Below are positions 18,335 to 28,319 of a stretch of 64,000 nt of DNA, piece by piece. The position numbers and the translations under genes were made by a program. The notes under the pieces were generated by a model. The model was not told where the DNA came from. It made no database searches and saw nothing but the letters and a program-made list of their open reading frames with translations. Source of the DNA: Agromyces rhizosphaerae (GTDB lineage Bacteria; Actinomycetota; Actinomycetes; Actinomycetales; Microbacteriaceae); NCBI RefSeq assembly GCF_027925245.1, contig NZ_BSDP01000001.1:1-64000 (forward strand). Direction: 5' to 3'. Numbering within the stretch: the stretch's first letter is position 1; each line of letters begins with the position of its first letter.

Positions 18335-20854
18335 CTACTCGCGGATCATGGCGCCGAAGCGCTCGCCCGCGAGCGCCGAGCCGGCGAGCTTCGCGACGGT
18401 CGCCTCGGCGGCGGTGAGGGTGCGGTCGGATGCCCGGAAGCGGAGCGCGAACGTGAGCGACTTGCGCCCCTCGGCCACGCCGGTGCCGCGGTAGTCGTCG
18501 ACCAGGTCGAGGTGCTCGAGCAGGTCGCCCGCGCCCTCGCGCACGGCGGCGCCCACCTCGCCGGCCGGCGTCGCCACGTCGACGACGAGCGAGAGGTCCT
18601 GCGTCGCGGCCGGGTACGTCGAGAGCCCGCGGGCCTCGATCACGCCCTCGGAACTCGCGATCAGCGCGTCGAGGTCGACCTCGGCGACGCCCACCACGCG
18701 GGGCAGGTCGTATTCGAGGGCGAGCTCGGGCAGCAGCTCGCCGGCGTGGCCGACGACCTCGCCGCCCGCGAGGAGCTCCGCGGTGCGGCCGGGGTGCATG
18801 GCCTGGTGAGCGCCCTGGCGCACCTCGAGCTCGGCGCCGACCGCGTTCGCGATCGCGTGCGCGGCCTCGAGCGCGTCGGCGATGCCCGACGCGACCGGCG
18901 CGACGCCCGGCTGCTTGGCCGTGCGGTCGCCCGTGAGCAGCACGCCGACGCGACGCGGCTGCGGCGGGATGCTCGCGGCCAGGTCATCGAGGTCGCCGTC
19001 ACCGGGCAGCACGCCGCCGAGCGGGATGGTCGCGGTGCCGTACTCGCGGCCGAGCTCGGGGCGGAACACCGAGCCGGTCTCGAACAGGGCGAGGTCGGTG
19101 AAGCCGCGCGAGCGGTTGCGGCGCGCGACCTCGATGAGGCCCGGCAGCAGTGACGTGCGCAGGTACGGCACGCTCGCGTCGAGCGCGTTGGCGAGCTTGA
19201 CCTGGCCGATCCGGGCGCCGTCGGGCGAGCCGAAGCGCTGGTTCACCGCCTCGGTGAAGAACGGGTACGCCATGACCTCGGTGAAGCCCGACGCGGCCAG
19301 CGCGTTCGACGCGTTGCGGCGCAGGTGCTGGGCGCGCGTGAGGCCGCGCTGCGGCGGCGCGACCGGCAGCACCGACGGGATGCGGTCGTACCCGTCGATG
19401 CGGGCGACCTCCTCGGCGAGGGTCCACGTGTCGGTGAGGTCGGGGCGCCAGCTCGGCGGCGTGACGGTCCAGCCGTCGGCCGCGTCCTCGACGCTCGCGC
19501 CGATCAGCTCGAGCGCGCCGCGGATCTGCGACGGCTCGTAGTCGACGCCGATGAGGCCAGCCGTGAAGCCGGCGGGCAGGGCGATCGGCTCGGCCGAGGC
19601 ATCCGCCACCAGATCGGAGCCCAGCGTGTCGGCGGTGCCGCCCGCCAGCTGCACCATGAGCTGCACCACGCGGTTGGCCGCGGCGACCGCGACGGCCGGG
19701 TCGACGCCGCGCTCGAAGCGCTTGGACGCCTCGCTCGGCAGCTTGTGCCGGCGCGCGGTGCGCGCAATCGACACCGGGTCGAAGGTTGCCGCCTCGATGA
19801 GCACGTTGGTCGTCTCGAGGCTCATCTCGGTCGTGCCGCCGCCCATGACGCCCGCAAGGCCGATCGCGCCGGACTCGTCGGTGATCAGCAGGTCCTCGGT
19901 CGAGAGCTTCCGCACCTGGCCGTCGAGCGTCTCGAGCGTCTCGCCGCCGGTCGCGCGGCGCACCGTGATGCCGCCGGCGAGCCGGTCGAGGTCGTAGCCG
20001 TGGATCGGCTGGCCGAGCTCGAACATGACGTAGTTCGTGATGTCGACGAGCAGCGAGATCGATCGGACGCCCGCGAGCGCGAGGCGCGCGCGCATCCAGG
20101 GCGGGGTCGGCAGCGTGGCATCCACCCCGCGCACCGAGCGCGTGACGAAGCCGCGCGCGCCGACGCGACCGCGGATCGGCTCGGCGTCGTCGATCACGAC
20201 CGGGAAGCCGGACGCCTCGACGGGCGGCACGAGCGACGCGGGGTCGGTGAACGGCTGGCCGGTCGCGTGCGAGTACTCGCGCGCGATGCCGCGGATCGAG
20301 AACGCGTAGCCGCGGTCGGGCGTGACGTTCACCTCGACCGCCGAGTCGTCGAGCCCGAGCAGCGCGATCGCGTCGGTGCCGACCTCGGGGTCGAGACCCA
20401 TGGTCACCAGGCGCAGGATGCCGTCGTGCTCGTCGCCGAGTGCGAGCTCCTTCACCGAGGCGATCATGCCGTCGGAGACGTGACCGTAGGTCTTGCGCGC
20501 GGCGATCTCGAAGTCGCCGGGCAGCACCGAACCGGGCAGGGTCACGACGACCTTGTCGCCGAGCTCGAAGTTGCGGGCGCCGCAGACGATGCCGCGCACG
20601 TCGGGGCCGCCGTCGGCCGCCTCCGAACCCTCGGGCGCGACGCGCACCTGGCACCAGCGGATGGTCTTGCCGTTCTTCTGCGGCTCCTCGACGAACTCGA
20701 GCACCTCGCCGACGACGACCGGCCCGGAGACCTCGAAGTCGTGCAGGTCCTCCTCCTCGAGGCCCACGCGCACGAGCGCGGCGTGCACGTCGTCGAGCGT
20801 CGATCCCTCGACGAGCGGGGTGAACTCGTCGATCCAGCTGAGCGGCGCGCGCAT
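18335..20854 (-). CDS. pheT: phenylalanyl-tRNA synthetase beta subunit
   Basis: 839 residues, full length. With PheS it forms the alpha2-beta2 enzyme that charges tRNA-Phe. Order of domains: N-terminal tRNA-binding (EMAP-like) region 40-155, B3/B4 editing region about 210-400 (GARGFVTRSVRG, ITNYVMFELGQPIHGYD), B5 domain, catalytic-like core (LRTSLLPGLIEVARRNRSRG near 600), and the C-terminal FDX-ACB domain (STYPAATQDLSLVVD). Its ATG overlaps the pheS stop by one base. The frame is open far upstream, but that part shadows pheS. Confidence 0.97.
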   Translation of the reverse strand: MRAPLSWIDEFTPLVEGSTLDDVHAALVRVGLEEEDLHDFEVSGPVVVGEVLEFVEEPQKNGKTIRWCQVRVAPEGSEAADGGPDVRGIVCGARNFELGDKVVVTLPGSVLPGDFEIAARKTYGHVSDGMIASVKELALGDEHDGILRLVTMGLDPEVGTDAIALLGLDDSAVEVNVTPDRGYAFSIRGIAREYSHATGQPFTDPASLVPPVEASGFPVVIDDAEPIRGRVGARGFVTRSVRGVDATLPTPPWMRARLALAGVRSISLLVDITNYVMFELGQPIHGYDLDRLAGGITVRRATGGETLETLDGQVRKLSTEDLLITDESGAIGLAGVMGGGTTEMSLETTNVLIEAATFDPVSIARTARRHKLPSEASKRFERGVDPAVAVAAANRVVQLMVQLAGGTADTLGSDLVADASAEPIALPAGFTAGLIGVDYEPSQIRGALELIGASVEDAADGWTVTPPSWRPDLTDTWTLAEEVARIDGYDRIPSVLPVAPPQRGLTRAQHLRRNASNALAASGFTEVMAYPFFTEAVNQRFGSPDGARIGQVKLANALDASVPYLRTSLLPGLIEVARRNRSRGFTDLALFETGSVFRPELGREYGTATIPLGGVLPGDGDLDDLAASIPPQPRRVGVLLTGDRTAKQPGVAPVASGIADALEAAHAIANAVGAELEVRQGAHQAMHPGRTAELLAGGEVVGHAGELLPELALEYDLPRVVGVAEVDLDALIASSEGVIEARGLSTYPAATQDLSLVVDVATPAGEVGAAVREGAGDLLEHLDLVDDYRGTGVAEGRKSLTFALRFRASDRTLTAAEATVAKLAGSALAGERFGAMIRE

Positions 20855-21894
20855 CAGACCACCATCCCGAACTGCTCGCTGAAGCGGATGTCGCCCTCGA
20901 TCATGTCGCGCATGTCCTTCACGTCGTTGCGGAACATCAGGGTGCGCTCGAAGCCCATGCCGAACGCGAAGCCCGAGTACACCTCCGGGTCGATGCCGGC
21001 CGAACGCAGCACGTTCGGGTTGACCATGCCGCACCCGCCCCACTCGATCCAGCGCGCGCCGCCCTTGAAGGTCGGGTGCCAGATGTCGAACTCGGCGCTC
21101 GGCTCGGTGAACGGGAAGTAGTTCGGGCGCAGGCGGATCTTCGTGCCCTCGCCGAACATGATGCGCGCGACGTGCTCGAGCGTGCCGCGCAGGTGGGCCA
21201 TCGTGATGCCCTTGTCGATCACCAGGCCCTCGAACTGGCTGAACACCGGGGTATGCGTCGCGTCGAGCTCGTCGGTGCGGTACGTGCGGCCCGGGGCGAG
21301 CACGTAGATCGGCACCTCGCGGTCGAGCATCGAGCGGATCTGCACCGGGCTCGTGTGCGTGCGCAGCACGAGGTGGCGCTCGACCGGCTCGACGAAGAAC
21401 GTGTCCTGCATCGCGCGCGCCGGGTGGTCCTCGTCGAAGTTCAGCGCGTCGAAGTTGTACCACTCGTGCTCGATCTCGGGGCCCTCGGCGATCTCCCACC
21501 CCATGCCGACGAACACGTCGGCGATCTGCTCCTGCAGCAGGCTGAGCGGATGCCGCGCGCCGGGCGTGCGGCGTGCGGCGATCGCCGTCACGTCGACGGC
21601 CTCCGCCTCGAGCTGCGCGGCGGCCTCGGCCTCGACGATCTCGCCCTCACGGGCGGCGAACGCCTGGTTGACGCGGCCTCGCGCGCCGCCGACGAGCTTG
21701 CCGACGACGGCCTTCTGCTCGTTCGGCACGGAGCGCATGAGCGCGTTCAGCTTCGCGAGCGCCGACTTCTCGCCGGTGTGCTCGGTGCGGACGGCCTTCA
21801 GCGCGGCGGAGTCGTTCGCGCCGGCGATGGCCGCGAGCGCGGCATCGACCGCCTCGGCGACCGCGGATTCGGTGATCTCGGTGGGTTCGGACAC
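20854..21894 (-). CDS. pheS: phenylalanyl-tRNA synthetase alpha subunit
   Basis: 346 residues, class II synthetase. The coiled-coil tRNA arm covers about 1-90. Motif 2 is visible around LAPGRTYRTDELDATHTPVFSQFEGL, and motif 3 as GFAFGMGFERTLM near 310. The phenylalanine pocket region GGCGMVNPNVL is present. The start is GTG, without a ribosome site; TAGACT lies 8 nt upstream, so the mRNA is probably leaderless. No attenuator or T-box is seen. Confidence 0.97.
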   Translation of the reverse strand: MSEPTEITESAVAEAVDAALAAIAGANDSAALKAVRTEHTGEKSALAKLNALMRSVPNEQKAVVGKLVGGARGRVNQAFAAREGEIVEAEAAAQLEAEAVDVTAIAARRTPGARHPLSLLQEQIADVFVGMGWEIAEGPEIEHEWYNFDALNFDEDHPARAMQDTFFVEPVERHLVLRTHTSPVQIRSMLDREVPIYVLAPGRTYRTDELDATHTPVFSQFEGLVIDKGITMAHLRGTLEHVARIMFGEGTKIRLRPNYFPFTEPSAEFDIWHPTFKGGARWIEWGGCGMVNPNVLRSAGIDPEVYSGFAFGMGFERTLMFRNDVKDMRDMIEGDIRFSEQFGMVV

Positions 21895-21902
21895 GAGAGG
21901 AG

Positions 21903-21929
21903 AGTCTACCGGTGGGCGCGCGTGCCCAC
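21903..21929 (-). promoter_or_regulatory. pheST -10 box and adjacent hairpin
   Basis: TAGACT (21903-21908) ends 8 nt before the pheS GTG. Directly upstream lies a 6-bp inverted repeat, GTGGGC-(6)-GCCCAC (21912-21929). The palindrome covers the spacer region and could be an operator or chance GC-rich structure. Confidence 0.45.
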
Positions 21930-21987
21930 GGGAGGTGGGGCACCCGTCCGATCGCCGTTGACCGGGCGGGCACGTGTGGGGGAACTG

Positions 21988-22941
21988 CTACGTGCTGCCC
22001 TGTCCGACCTGCCGGGACTCGGCTCCACGCATGGCGGCATCCATCGCCGGGTTCTCCATGCTCGGGAGCACGGGTCCCCCGCGTGCGCCGCGCTTCATGA
22101 AGTTGAACCCGCCGCCGCCGCTCTCGGTGCGGCGCGACAGCCAGCGCGCGAACCACGACAGTGCGAGGTTCATGGCCAGGTAGATGACCCACGTGATGAT
22201 GAACAGCGAGAACAGGTAGCGGTTGCCGAAGAAGCTGCCGAGGTTGTTGAGCGTCGTGCGGAGCAGCTCGTTGTAGCCGACGATGTACCCGAGCGAGGTG
22301 TCCTTCAGCAGCACCACGAGCTGGGCGACGATGATCGGCAGCATCTGGCGGAACGCCTGCGGGAACTCCACGAGCAGCTTCGACTGCAGCTGGCGCATGC
22401 CGAGGCTGAGGCCCGCCTCGCGCTGGCCCTTGGGCAGCGCCGCGAGACCGGCCCGGAGCGCCTCGCCGATGAGCGCGCCGTTGTAGAGCGCGAGCGCCCA
22501 GACGACGGCCCAGAACTGCCCGGTCATCGCCGCGAGCAGGATGAACAGCATCATGAGCAGCACGGGCATGCCGCGGAAGAACTCGATGAACACGGCCGTC
22601 GGAATGCGGATCCAGCGGCTCTGGGCACTGCGGAGCAGGGAGAGGACGACACCGAACACCAGGGCGAGGGCGGCGGCGACGGCCGCGGCCTGGAGCGTGG
22701 CGAGCGTGCCCTCGCCGATGAACAGCCAGACCTCGGGGTCGGAGTAGATGTCCCAGCGCGTCGGCGCGAACATTCCAGGCAGTTCGAGGCCGCCGGGACC
22801 CTCACGCGGGGCGGCGAGCACCGCGATGATCCAGCCGAGGCCGATCACGATGAGCACGCCCGCGATGAGCGAGACGAGCAGCGACGTGCGCCGGGCGCGG
22901 GGCCCGGGTGCGTCGAACAGGACTGCGGCGCCGCGGCTCAT
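21988..22941 (-). CDS. gluD: glutamate-type ABC importer permease GluD
   Basis: 317 residues, HisM-type permease with about six membrane helices. The conserved cytoplasmic EAA loop (EAGLSLGMRQLQSKLLVEFPQAFRQMLP) lies near 190-215. A non-conserved C-terminal tail of about 45 residues follows the last helix. The ATG at 22939-22941 overlaps the gluC stop (ATGA); a start five codons upstream is possible. It is the last gene of gluABCD, the layout of the Corynebacterium glutamate uptake system. Substrate is inferred from that similarity. Confidence 0.88.
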   Translation of the reverse strand: MSRGAAVLFDAPGPRARRTSLLVSLIAGVLIVIGLGWIIAVLAAPREGPGGLELPGMFAPTRWDIYSDPEVWLFIGEGTLATLQAAAVAAALALVFGVVLSLLRSAQSRWIRIPTAVFIEFFRGMPVLLMMLFILLAAMTGQFWAVVWALALYNGALIGEALRAGLAALPKGQREAGLSLGMRQLQSKLLVEFPQAFRQMLPIIVAQLVVLLKDTSLGYIVGYNELLRTTLNNLGSFFGNRYLFSLFIITWVIYLAMNLALSWFARWLSRRTESGGGGFNFMKRGARGGPVLPSMENPAMDAAMRGAESRQVGQGST

Positions 22942-23585
22942 CGCTGCACCACCCACTTCCGCTCGAGCTGGGTGGCGGCGAGCCCCAGCGGCACCGTGAT
23001 CAGCAGGTAGAACGTGGCGACGCCGAGCAGCACCGCGATGACCGCGTCACCCCGTGCGTTCGCGAGCTCCTTGCCGATCGTGAAGAGCTCGGCGACGAAG
23101 AACCCACCCGCGACCGACGTGTTCTTCGTCAGCGCGATGAAGACGTTGATGAGCGGCGGCACCGTCATGCGGAACGCCTGCGGCAGGATGACCAGCGTCA
23201 CGGTCTGGCCGAACCCGAGGCCGACGCTGCGCGCCGCCTCCGCCTGGCCCACCGCGACGCCGTTGATGCCCGACCGCAGGGCCTCCGCGACGAACGGCGA
23301 CGTGTAGACCGAGAGGCCGATCATGGCAGCGACGACGTACGGGAGCGTGGAGCCGAGGTACGGCAGCACGATCGCGCAGAAGAACAGGACGAGCGTGAGC
23401 GGGGTGTTGCGCACGATCTCGGTGTAGACCGTCGCGAACCCGCGCAGCGACGCCACCGGCGAGATGCGCATGGCCGCGATGACCGTGCCGAGCACGAGCG
23501 CGAACACGCTCGACACGGCGAGCAGCAGCAGCGTCACGCTGAACCCGTCGAGGTATCTCGGCAGGTTGTCGAAGACGGCGTCCAC
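22938..23585 (-). CDS. gluC: glutamate-type ABC importer permease GluC
   Basis: 215 residues, HisM-type permease with about five helices. The EAA loop reads EAARSVGLGFGQTVTLVILPQAFR near 118-140. TEIVRNTPLTLVLFF near 55 is typical of polar amino-acid importers. It pairs with GluD to form the channel. A 71-bp gap separates it from gluB. A GAGAGGAGC-type site precedes the ATG. Confidence 0.9.
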   Translation of the reverse strand: MDAVFDNLPRYLDGFSVTLLLLAVSSVFALVLGTVIAAMRISPVASLRGFATVYTEIVRNTPLTLVLFFCAIVLPYLGSTLPYVVAAMIGLSVYTSPFVAEALRSGINGVAVGQAEAARSVGLGFGQTVTLVILPQAFRMTVPPLINVFIALTKNTSVAGGFFVAELFTIGKELANARGDAVIAVLLGVATFYLLITVPLGLAATQLERKWVVQR

Positions 23586-23656
23586 GCGGCTCCTCTCGTC
23601 GTGTCAGGCGGGTGTGACCCGGGCCGGGAGTTCGCCCGGCCCGGGTCACCGTCGGG

Positions 23657-24520
23657 TCAGTACCGGTCGACTGCCGGCGGCTCGATGAACGGCAGGATGG
23701 TGCCCGCCGTGGCGTTCCACGCCTCTTCGTAGCTGCCGTCCGCGTACGACTCCTCGAGCACGTCGTTGATCCACATGCGGAAGTCGGTGTCGTCGATCGC
23801 GAGGCCGATGCCGTAGGGCTCGTCGGTGAACGGCTCGCCCACGACCTTGAACTCGCCCTCGTTCTGGGCGGCGAGGCCCGCGAGGATCACGTTGTCGGTC
23901 GAGACCGCGACGACCTGGCCCTGGCGCAGCGGCTCGAGGCAGTTCGTGTAGGTGTCGGTGAGCACCGTCTCGGCGCCGAGCTCGTCGAGGTACTCCGCCG
24001 GGGTCGAACCGGTCACCGAGCAGACGGGCTGCCCGATGAGGTCGTCCTCGCCGGTGATGTCGTCGTTGTCGGCGTTCACGAGGATCGACTGGCCCGCCAT
24101 GTAGTACGGACCGGCGAAGGAGATGACCTCCTTGCGGGCGTCGTTGATCGTGTAGGTCGCCACGACGATGTCGACCTGCCCGTTCTCGATGAACGGCTCG
24201 CGGTTCGCGGAGACCGTCTCGACCCACTCGATCGAGCCCTCGTCGATGCCGAGCTGGCCGGCGATGATCTTGCCGATCTCGACGTCGAAGCCCTCCGGGT
24301 CACCGCTCGGGCCGACGAGGCCGAACAGCGGCTGGTCGAACTTGGTGCCGATCGTGATGGTGCCGGCCTCGGAGAGCTCGGCCATCGTGGTGCCCTCCTC
24401 GAACTCGACGGTGCCGCTCGAGTCCGTGGTCTCCCCGTCGCCGCCGTCGCTCGAACAGCCGGCGAGCGCGAGTGCCGCGACCCCCGCTGCGGCGATGAGT
24501 GCGAGTCTGCTGCGCTTCAT
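23657..24520 (-). CDS. gluB: glutamate-type ABC importer substrate-binding lipoprotein
   Basis: 287 residues. The signal peptide MKRSRLALIAAAGVAALALA ends in the lipobox LAGC, so the mature protein is tethered by a lipid on Cys21. An acidic linker follows, then a type II periplasmic-binding fold (TITIGTKFDQPLFG, ENGQVDIVVATYTIND, SFAGPYYMAGQSILV). It delivers the amino acid to GluC/GluD. Strong ribosome site GGAGGAGAAGAGGAC. It is 55 bp after gluA. Confidence 0.93.
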   Translation of the reverse strand: MKRSRLALIAAAGVAALALAGCSSDGGDGETTDSSGTVEFEEGTTMAELSEAGTITIGTKFDQPLFGLVGPSGDPEGFDVEIGKIIAGQLGIDEGSIEWVETVSANREPFIENGQVDIVVATYTINDARKEVISFAGPYYMAGQSILVNADNDDITGEDDLIGQPVCSVTGSTPAEYLDELGAETVLTDTYTNCLEPLRQGQVVAVSTDNVILAGLAAQNEGEFKVVGEPFTDEPYGIGLAIDDTDFRMWINDVLEESYADGSYEEAWNATAGTILPFIEPPAVDRY

Positions 24521-24575
24521 GTCCTCTTCTCCTCCTGTGTGCGTATCTCCCCCGCCGCGCGAAGGCGGCCGAGCC

Positions 24576-25364
24576 TCAGTGTTCCAAGATCTTCGAGAGG
24601 AAGTCCTTGGCACGGTCCGACTGCGGGTTGTCGAAGAAGTCACTCGGCGTGGCCTCCTCGACGATCTTCCCGTCGGCCATGAAGAGCACCCGGTCGGCGG
24701 CGCGCCGGGCGAATCCCATCTCGTGCGTCACGACGATCATCGTCATGCCGTCCTTCGCGAGGCCGACCATGACGTCGAGCACCTCGTTGATCATCTCGGG
24801 GTCGAGCGCGCTCGTCGGCTCGTCCATGAGCATGAGCTTCGGGCTCATCGCCAGCGAGCGGGCGATGGCCACACGCTGCTGCTGGCCACCCGAGAGCTGC
24901 GAGGGCATCTTGGATGCCTGGTTCGCGACGCCGACGCGGTCGAGGAGCTCCATGGCGCGCGCCTCGGCCTCCTTCTTCGACTTCTTCTTGACCCGGATCG
25001 GCGCGAGCGTGACGTTCTCGAGCACCGTCTTGTGGGCGAAGAGGTTGAACGACTGGAAGACCATGCCGACGTCGGCGCGCAGCTTCGCGAGCGCCGCACC
25101 CTCCTCGGGCAGCACGTCGCCGTCGATCGTGATGGTGCCCGAGTCGATGGTCTCGAGGCGGTTGATGGCACGGCAGAGCGTCGACTTGCCAGACCCGGAC
25201 GGGCCGATGACGACGACGACCTCGCCGCGGTTGACCTCCGTGTTGATGTCGTTCAGCACGTGGAGGTCGCCGAAGTGCTTGTTCACCTGCTCGATCACGA
25301 CGAGCGGCTCTCCGCGACCGACCTGGATGTTGGACGTCGTCGGAGTCGGCGTGGTGGGCTCCAT
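24576..25364 (-). CDS. gluA: glutamate-type ABC importer ATPase
   Basis: 262 residues. Walker A GPSGSGKS lies at 54-61, the Q-loop VFQSFNLF near 107, the signature [12 protein letters not shown] near 162, Walker [13 protein letters not shown] near 183, and the switch His in VVTHEMGF near 217. It powers uptake by GluBCD. A 20-residue Thr/Pro-rich N-terminal extension precedes the domain. TACGTT stands exactly 6 nt before the ATG, so the operon mRNA is probably leaderless. Confidence 0.95.
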   Translation of the reverse strand: MEPTTPTPTTSNIQVGRGEPLVVIEQVNKHFGDLHVLNDINTEVNRGEVVVVIGPSGSGKSTLCRAINRLETIDSGTITIDGDVLPEEGAALAKLRADVGMVFQSFNLFAHKTVLENVTLAPIRVKKKSKKEAEARAMELLDRVGVANQASKMPSQLSGGQQQRVAIARSLAMSPKLMLMDEPTSALDPEMINEVLDVMVGLAKDGMTMIVVTHEMGFARRAADRVLFMADGKIVEEATPSDFFDNPQSDRAKDFLSKILEH

Positions 25365-25370
25365 ACCCCC

Positions 25371-25376
25371 AACGTA
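25371..25376 (-). promoter_or_regulatory. -10 box of leaderless gluA operon
   Basis: TACGTT on the minus strand, 6 nt before the gluA ATG. The 117-bp gap to the rRNA methylase gene holds no gene. Confidence 0.5.
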
Positions 25377-25480
25377 GGGGACGCGCTCACGAGCGGTCTG
25401 TAGCGGCAGCGCATCGGTTACCGTTTCGTAACTCGCCGATGCGGCGTTCGACACACGCTCAGGAATGTCGCGAGGAACGC

Positions 25481-26281
25481 TCAGGAACGGTGGGCGAACG
25501 CGCTCTCGTACAGGCAGACGGATGCCGCGGTGGCGAGGTTCATCGACTCGGCCTGCCCGTAGATCGGCACCGTGATCGCGCGATCCGCGGCGTCGCGGTG
25601 CTCGTCGGAGAGCCCGCGCGCCTCGTTGCCGAACAGCCACGCCGTCGGCGCGTCGAGCACGCCCGCGGAGCGCGCCGCGAGCAGGTCCTCGCCGTCGATG
25701 TCGGCCGCGAGCACCTGCAGGCCCGCCCCGCGGGCACGCTGCAGCACGTCCTCGAGGTGGGCGCCGACCGCGACCGGGAGGTGGAAGATCGACCCGGTCG
25801 ACGAGCGCACGACCTTGGGGTTGTAGAGGTCGACCGTGCGGCCTGAGAAGACGACGGCGTCGGCTCCCGCCGCATCCGCCGCCCTGATGATGGTGCCCGC
25901 GTTGCCGGGGTCGCGCACCTCCTCGAGGATCGCGACGAGCTTCGGCTCCGCGGCGAACACGTCCTTCGCGGCCGTCGGGAACTGGTGGCACACGGCGACG
26001 AACCCCTGCGGGGTCACCGTGTCGGCCATCGATTCGAGCACCTCCTCGGTGACGAACTCGACGTCGACGCCGGCGTCGACCGCGGTCTGGCCGATGTCGG
26101 TGTAGCGCTCCAGCGCCGTCGGGGTCGCGTAGAGCTCCACGAGCAGCTGCGGGCGGTACGTGAGGGCCTCGGCGACGGCCTGGGGCCCTTCGAGCAGGAA
26201 CAGCCCCGACTCCTGGCGGGCGGGCTTCTTGGCGAGCTTCGCGACGGCGCGCACGCGCGGCGAGCGCGGGTTCTCGAGCAT
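25481..26281 (-). CDS. SpoU/TrmH-family RNA 2'-O-ribose methyltransferase
   Basis: 266 residues. N-terminal substrate-binding domain ([13 protein letters not shown]) to about residue 100, then the SPOUT knot: motif 1 [24 protein letters not shown] near 117-140, motif 2 [15 protein letters not shown] near 211, motif 3 [24 protein letters not shown] near 236. It probably methylates a ribose in rRNA. Its position after the L20 operon is common in actinobacteria. TAGACT stands 6 nt before the ATG. Confidence 0.9.
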   Translation of the reverse strand: MLENPRSPRVRAVAKLAKKPARQESGLFLLEGPQAVAEALTYRPQLLVELYATPTALERYTDIGQTAVDAGVDVEFVTEEVLESMADTVTPQGFVAVCHQFPTAAKDVFAAEPKLVAILEEVRDPGNAGTIIRAADAAGADAVVFSGRTVDLYNPKVVRSSTGSIFHLPVAVGAHLEDVLQRARGAGLQVLAADIDGEDLLAARSAGVLDAPTAWLFGNEARGLSDEHRDAADRAITVPIYGQAESMNLATAASVCLYESAFAHRS

Positions 26282-26287
26282 GCGGCC

Positions 26288-26293
26288 AGTCTA
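26288..26293 (-). promoter_or_regulatory. -10 box of leaderless rRNA methylase gene
   Basis: TAGACT on the minus strand ends 6 nt before the ATG. It lies between the gene and the L20 terminator hairpin, so the gene has its own promoter. Confidence 0.5.
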
Positions 26294-26316
26294 GGGAGCC
26301 TCTGGCGCAGACGGCG

Positions 26317-26352
26317 AACGGCCCGCCCCGGACGATTCCGGGACGGGCCGTT
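26317..26352 (-). terminator. terminator hairpin after rplT
   Basis: A 16-bp stem with one mismatch (arms AACGGCCCGCCCCGGA and its near-complement) and a 4-nt loop. It lies 20 bp after the rplT stop and closes the infC-rpmI-rplT unit. No run of U follows, as is usual at high GC. Confidence 0.75.
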
Positions 26353-26371
26353 GAACTGCGTGACGCGGTGC

Positions 26372-26764
26372 CTACGCGGCCGAGTCGGCCTTGGGGGCCG
26401 AGGTGTCGGCGGGCAGCGCGGCCTTGGCGGCCTCGACGAGGCCGGCGAAGGTCTCCGGCTCGTGCACGGCGAGGTCGGCCAGGATGCGACGGTCCACCTC
26501 GATGCCCGCGAGGCCGAGGCCCTGGATGAAGCGGTTGTAGGTCAGGCCGTTCTGGCGCGACGCGGCGTTGATGCGCTGGATCCACAGGCGGCGGAAGTCG
26601 CCCTTGCGCGCACGGCGGTCGTTGTACGAGTAGACCAGCGAGTGCGTGACCTGCTCCTTGGCCTTGCGGTACAGGCGCGAACGCTGCCCGCGGTAGCCCT
26701 CGGCGCGCTCGAGGATGACCCGGCGCTTCTTGTGGGCGTTGACGGCCCTCTTGACTCTTGCCAT
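26372..26764 (-). CDS. rplT: 50S ribosomal protein L20
   Basis: 130 residues. The start [39 protein letters not shown] is the basic tail that threads the 23S rRNA. The globular part follows to about residue 118, then an Ala-rich tail. L20 is needed for early 50S assembly. It is the last gene of infC-rpmI-rplT, with a 29-bp gap to rpmI. Confidence 0.98.
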   Translation of the reverse strand: MARVKRAVNAHKKRRVILERAEGYRGQRSRLYRKAKEQVTHSLVYSYNDRRARKGDFRRLWIQRINAASRQNGLTYNRFIQGLGLAGIEVDRRILADLAVHEPETFAGLVEAAKAALPADTSAPKADSAA

Positions 26765-26793
26765 TGCTCTAGTTCCTTACGGGTCTCTTCGGC

Positions 26794-26988
26794 TCAGCGG
26801 CCGAGCAGCTTGTTGATGACCTTGGTGTCGGCCTTGGAGGCCACCTTGTCCTGGTTCAGGCGGCGGGTGCGCACGGAGGACTTGCCCTCGAGGTTGTGGC
26901 GCATCCCGGCCTGCTGCTTCTTGATCTTGCCGCTGCCGGTGACCTTGAAGCGCTTCTTCGACCCGGAGTGGGTCTTCTGCTTGGGCAT
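26794..26988 (-). CDS. rpmI: 50S ribosomal protein L35
   Basis: 64 residues, exact family size: [20 protein letters not shown] at the start, RHNLEGKSS in the middle. The frame is open upstream, but only this ATG, with GGAG at the right distance, gives the family N-terminus. It lies between infC (79-bp gap) and rplT. Confidence 0.98.
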   Translation of the reverse strand: MPKQKTHSGSKKRFKVTGSGKIKKQQAGMRHNLEGKSSVRTRRLNQDKVASKADTKVINKLLGR

Positions 26989-27067
26989 TCGTTTCTCCTT
27001 CGGTTCCCGCCCCGCGAGGGGGCGGAATGGTTCTGGCTCGCACCGGTGGGCGCGAACCGCCTGCGAC

Positions 27068-27655
<588 letters not shown>

Positions 27656-27689
27656 GCGTGTACTCCTCTGTTTCGAGCATTTCCTGCTG

Positions 27690-27715
27690 CGCCAGGGAGC
27701 GGATGCCGCCTGGCG
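27690..27715 (-). promoter_or_regulatory. hairpin in the infC leader
   Basis: CGCCAGG...CCTGGCG, a perfect 7-bp stem with a loop that can add CGG/CCG pairs. It lies about 35 nt before the infC start. A second hairpin, CCGGCC-CTGA-GGCCGG, is at 27788-27803. They could be a ribosomal-protein leader (L20 autocontrol is known in other phyla) or chance. Confidence 0.35.
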
Positions 27716-27816
27716 ACGAAGGCGGAAATCCACGCACCGCCGCCCGTGTACTTCCACGTGCGGCACCTACGGCACCCTGTCTACTTCCCGGCCCTGAGGC
27801 CGGCAAGCGGAGTGCG

Positions 27817-27846
27817 ATCTACCCGGTAACCTAGTGAGGCGGTCAA
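27817..27846 (-). promoter_or_regulatory. candidate infC operon promoter
   Basis: On the minus strand TTGACC (27841-27846) and GTAGAT (27817-27822) are 18 nt apart. TAGGTT nearby is an alternative -10. Transcription would start about 155 nt before infC. Confidence 0.35.
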
Positions 27847-27921
27847 GCGCGGGTGGGAGAATCTCCACTTTCGTACCGGGGAATGGCCCCGGAGCCCGCA
27901 GAAGTCTACCAGAGGTTCCAC

Positions 27922-28272
27922 GTGTCTCAGAATCCCCCGTCGGATGCCACCGTCGACGCCACCCGCGACATCGCCGAGGTGCCCGCGGTCGAGGTGATCA
28001 CCACCACCGCCGTCCACCTCATGAGCGCCGCCGCCGTGAAGTGCGGGCTGGCCGACGACCCCGACGCGGAGGTCGACCTCGACGAGGCGCGCAAGCTCAT
28101 CAACGCCCTCGCGGGGCTCATCACGGCAGGCGCCCCGGAGATCAGCGACATGCACGCTCGGAGCCTGCGCGACGGACTGCGCTCGCTGCAGCTGGCGTTC
28201 CGCGAGGCATCCGTCATTCCCGACCCGATCGGGCAGGGCCCCGGCGAGAAGTGGACCGGCCCGGTCAACTGA
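27922..28272 (+). CDS. DUF1844 domain protein
   Basis: 116 residues from GTG at 27922, which has AGAGG 6 nt upstream. A longer reading from 27853 lacks a ribosome site and is less family-like. VEVITTTAVHLMSAAAVKCGL and DLDEARKLINALAGLI match DUF1844, a small helical family of unknown function often found next to infC-rpmI-rplT in actinobacteria. It is divergent from infC, so both promoters share a 266-bp gap. No enzyme motif is visible. Confidence 0.85.
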   Translation: MSQNPPSDATVDATRDIAEVPAVEVITTTAVHLMSAAAVKCGLADDPDAEVDLDEARKLINALAGLITAGAPEISDMHARSLRDGLRSLQLAFREASVIPDPIGQGPGEKWTGPVN

Positions 28273-28319
28273 CCCCGGCTGTGAGCGGGCGGATGCCGCG
28301 CAGCTGACGCCCGCCCGCG

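Noticed and set aside
18335..21499. Extended pheT frame
   Set aside because: The upstream 215 codons lie over pheS in another frame and are not protein-like; MRAPLSWIDEF is the family start.
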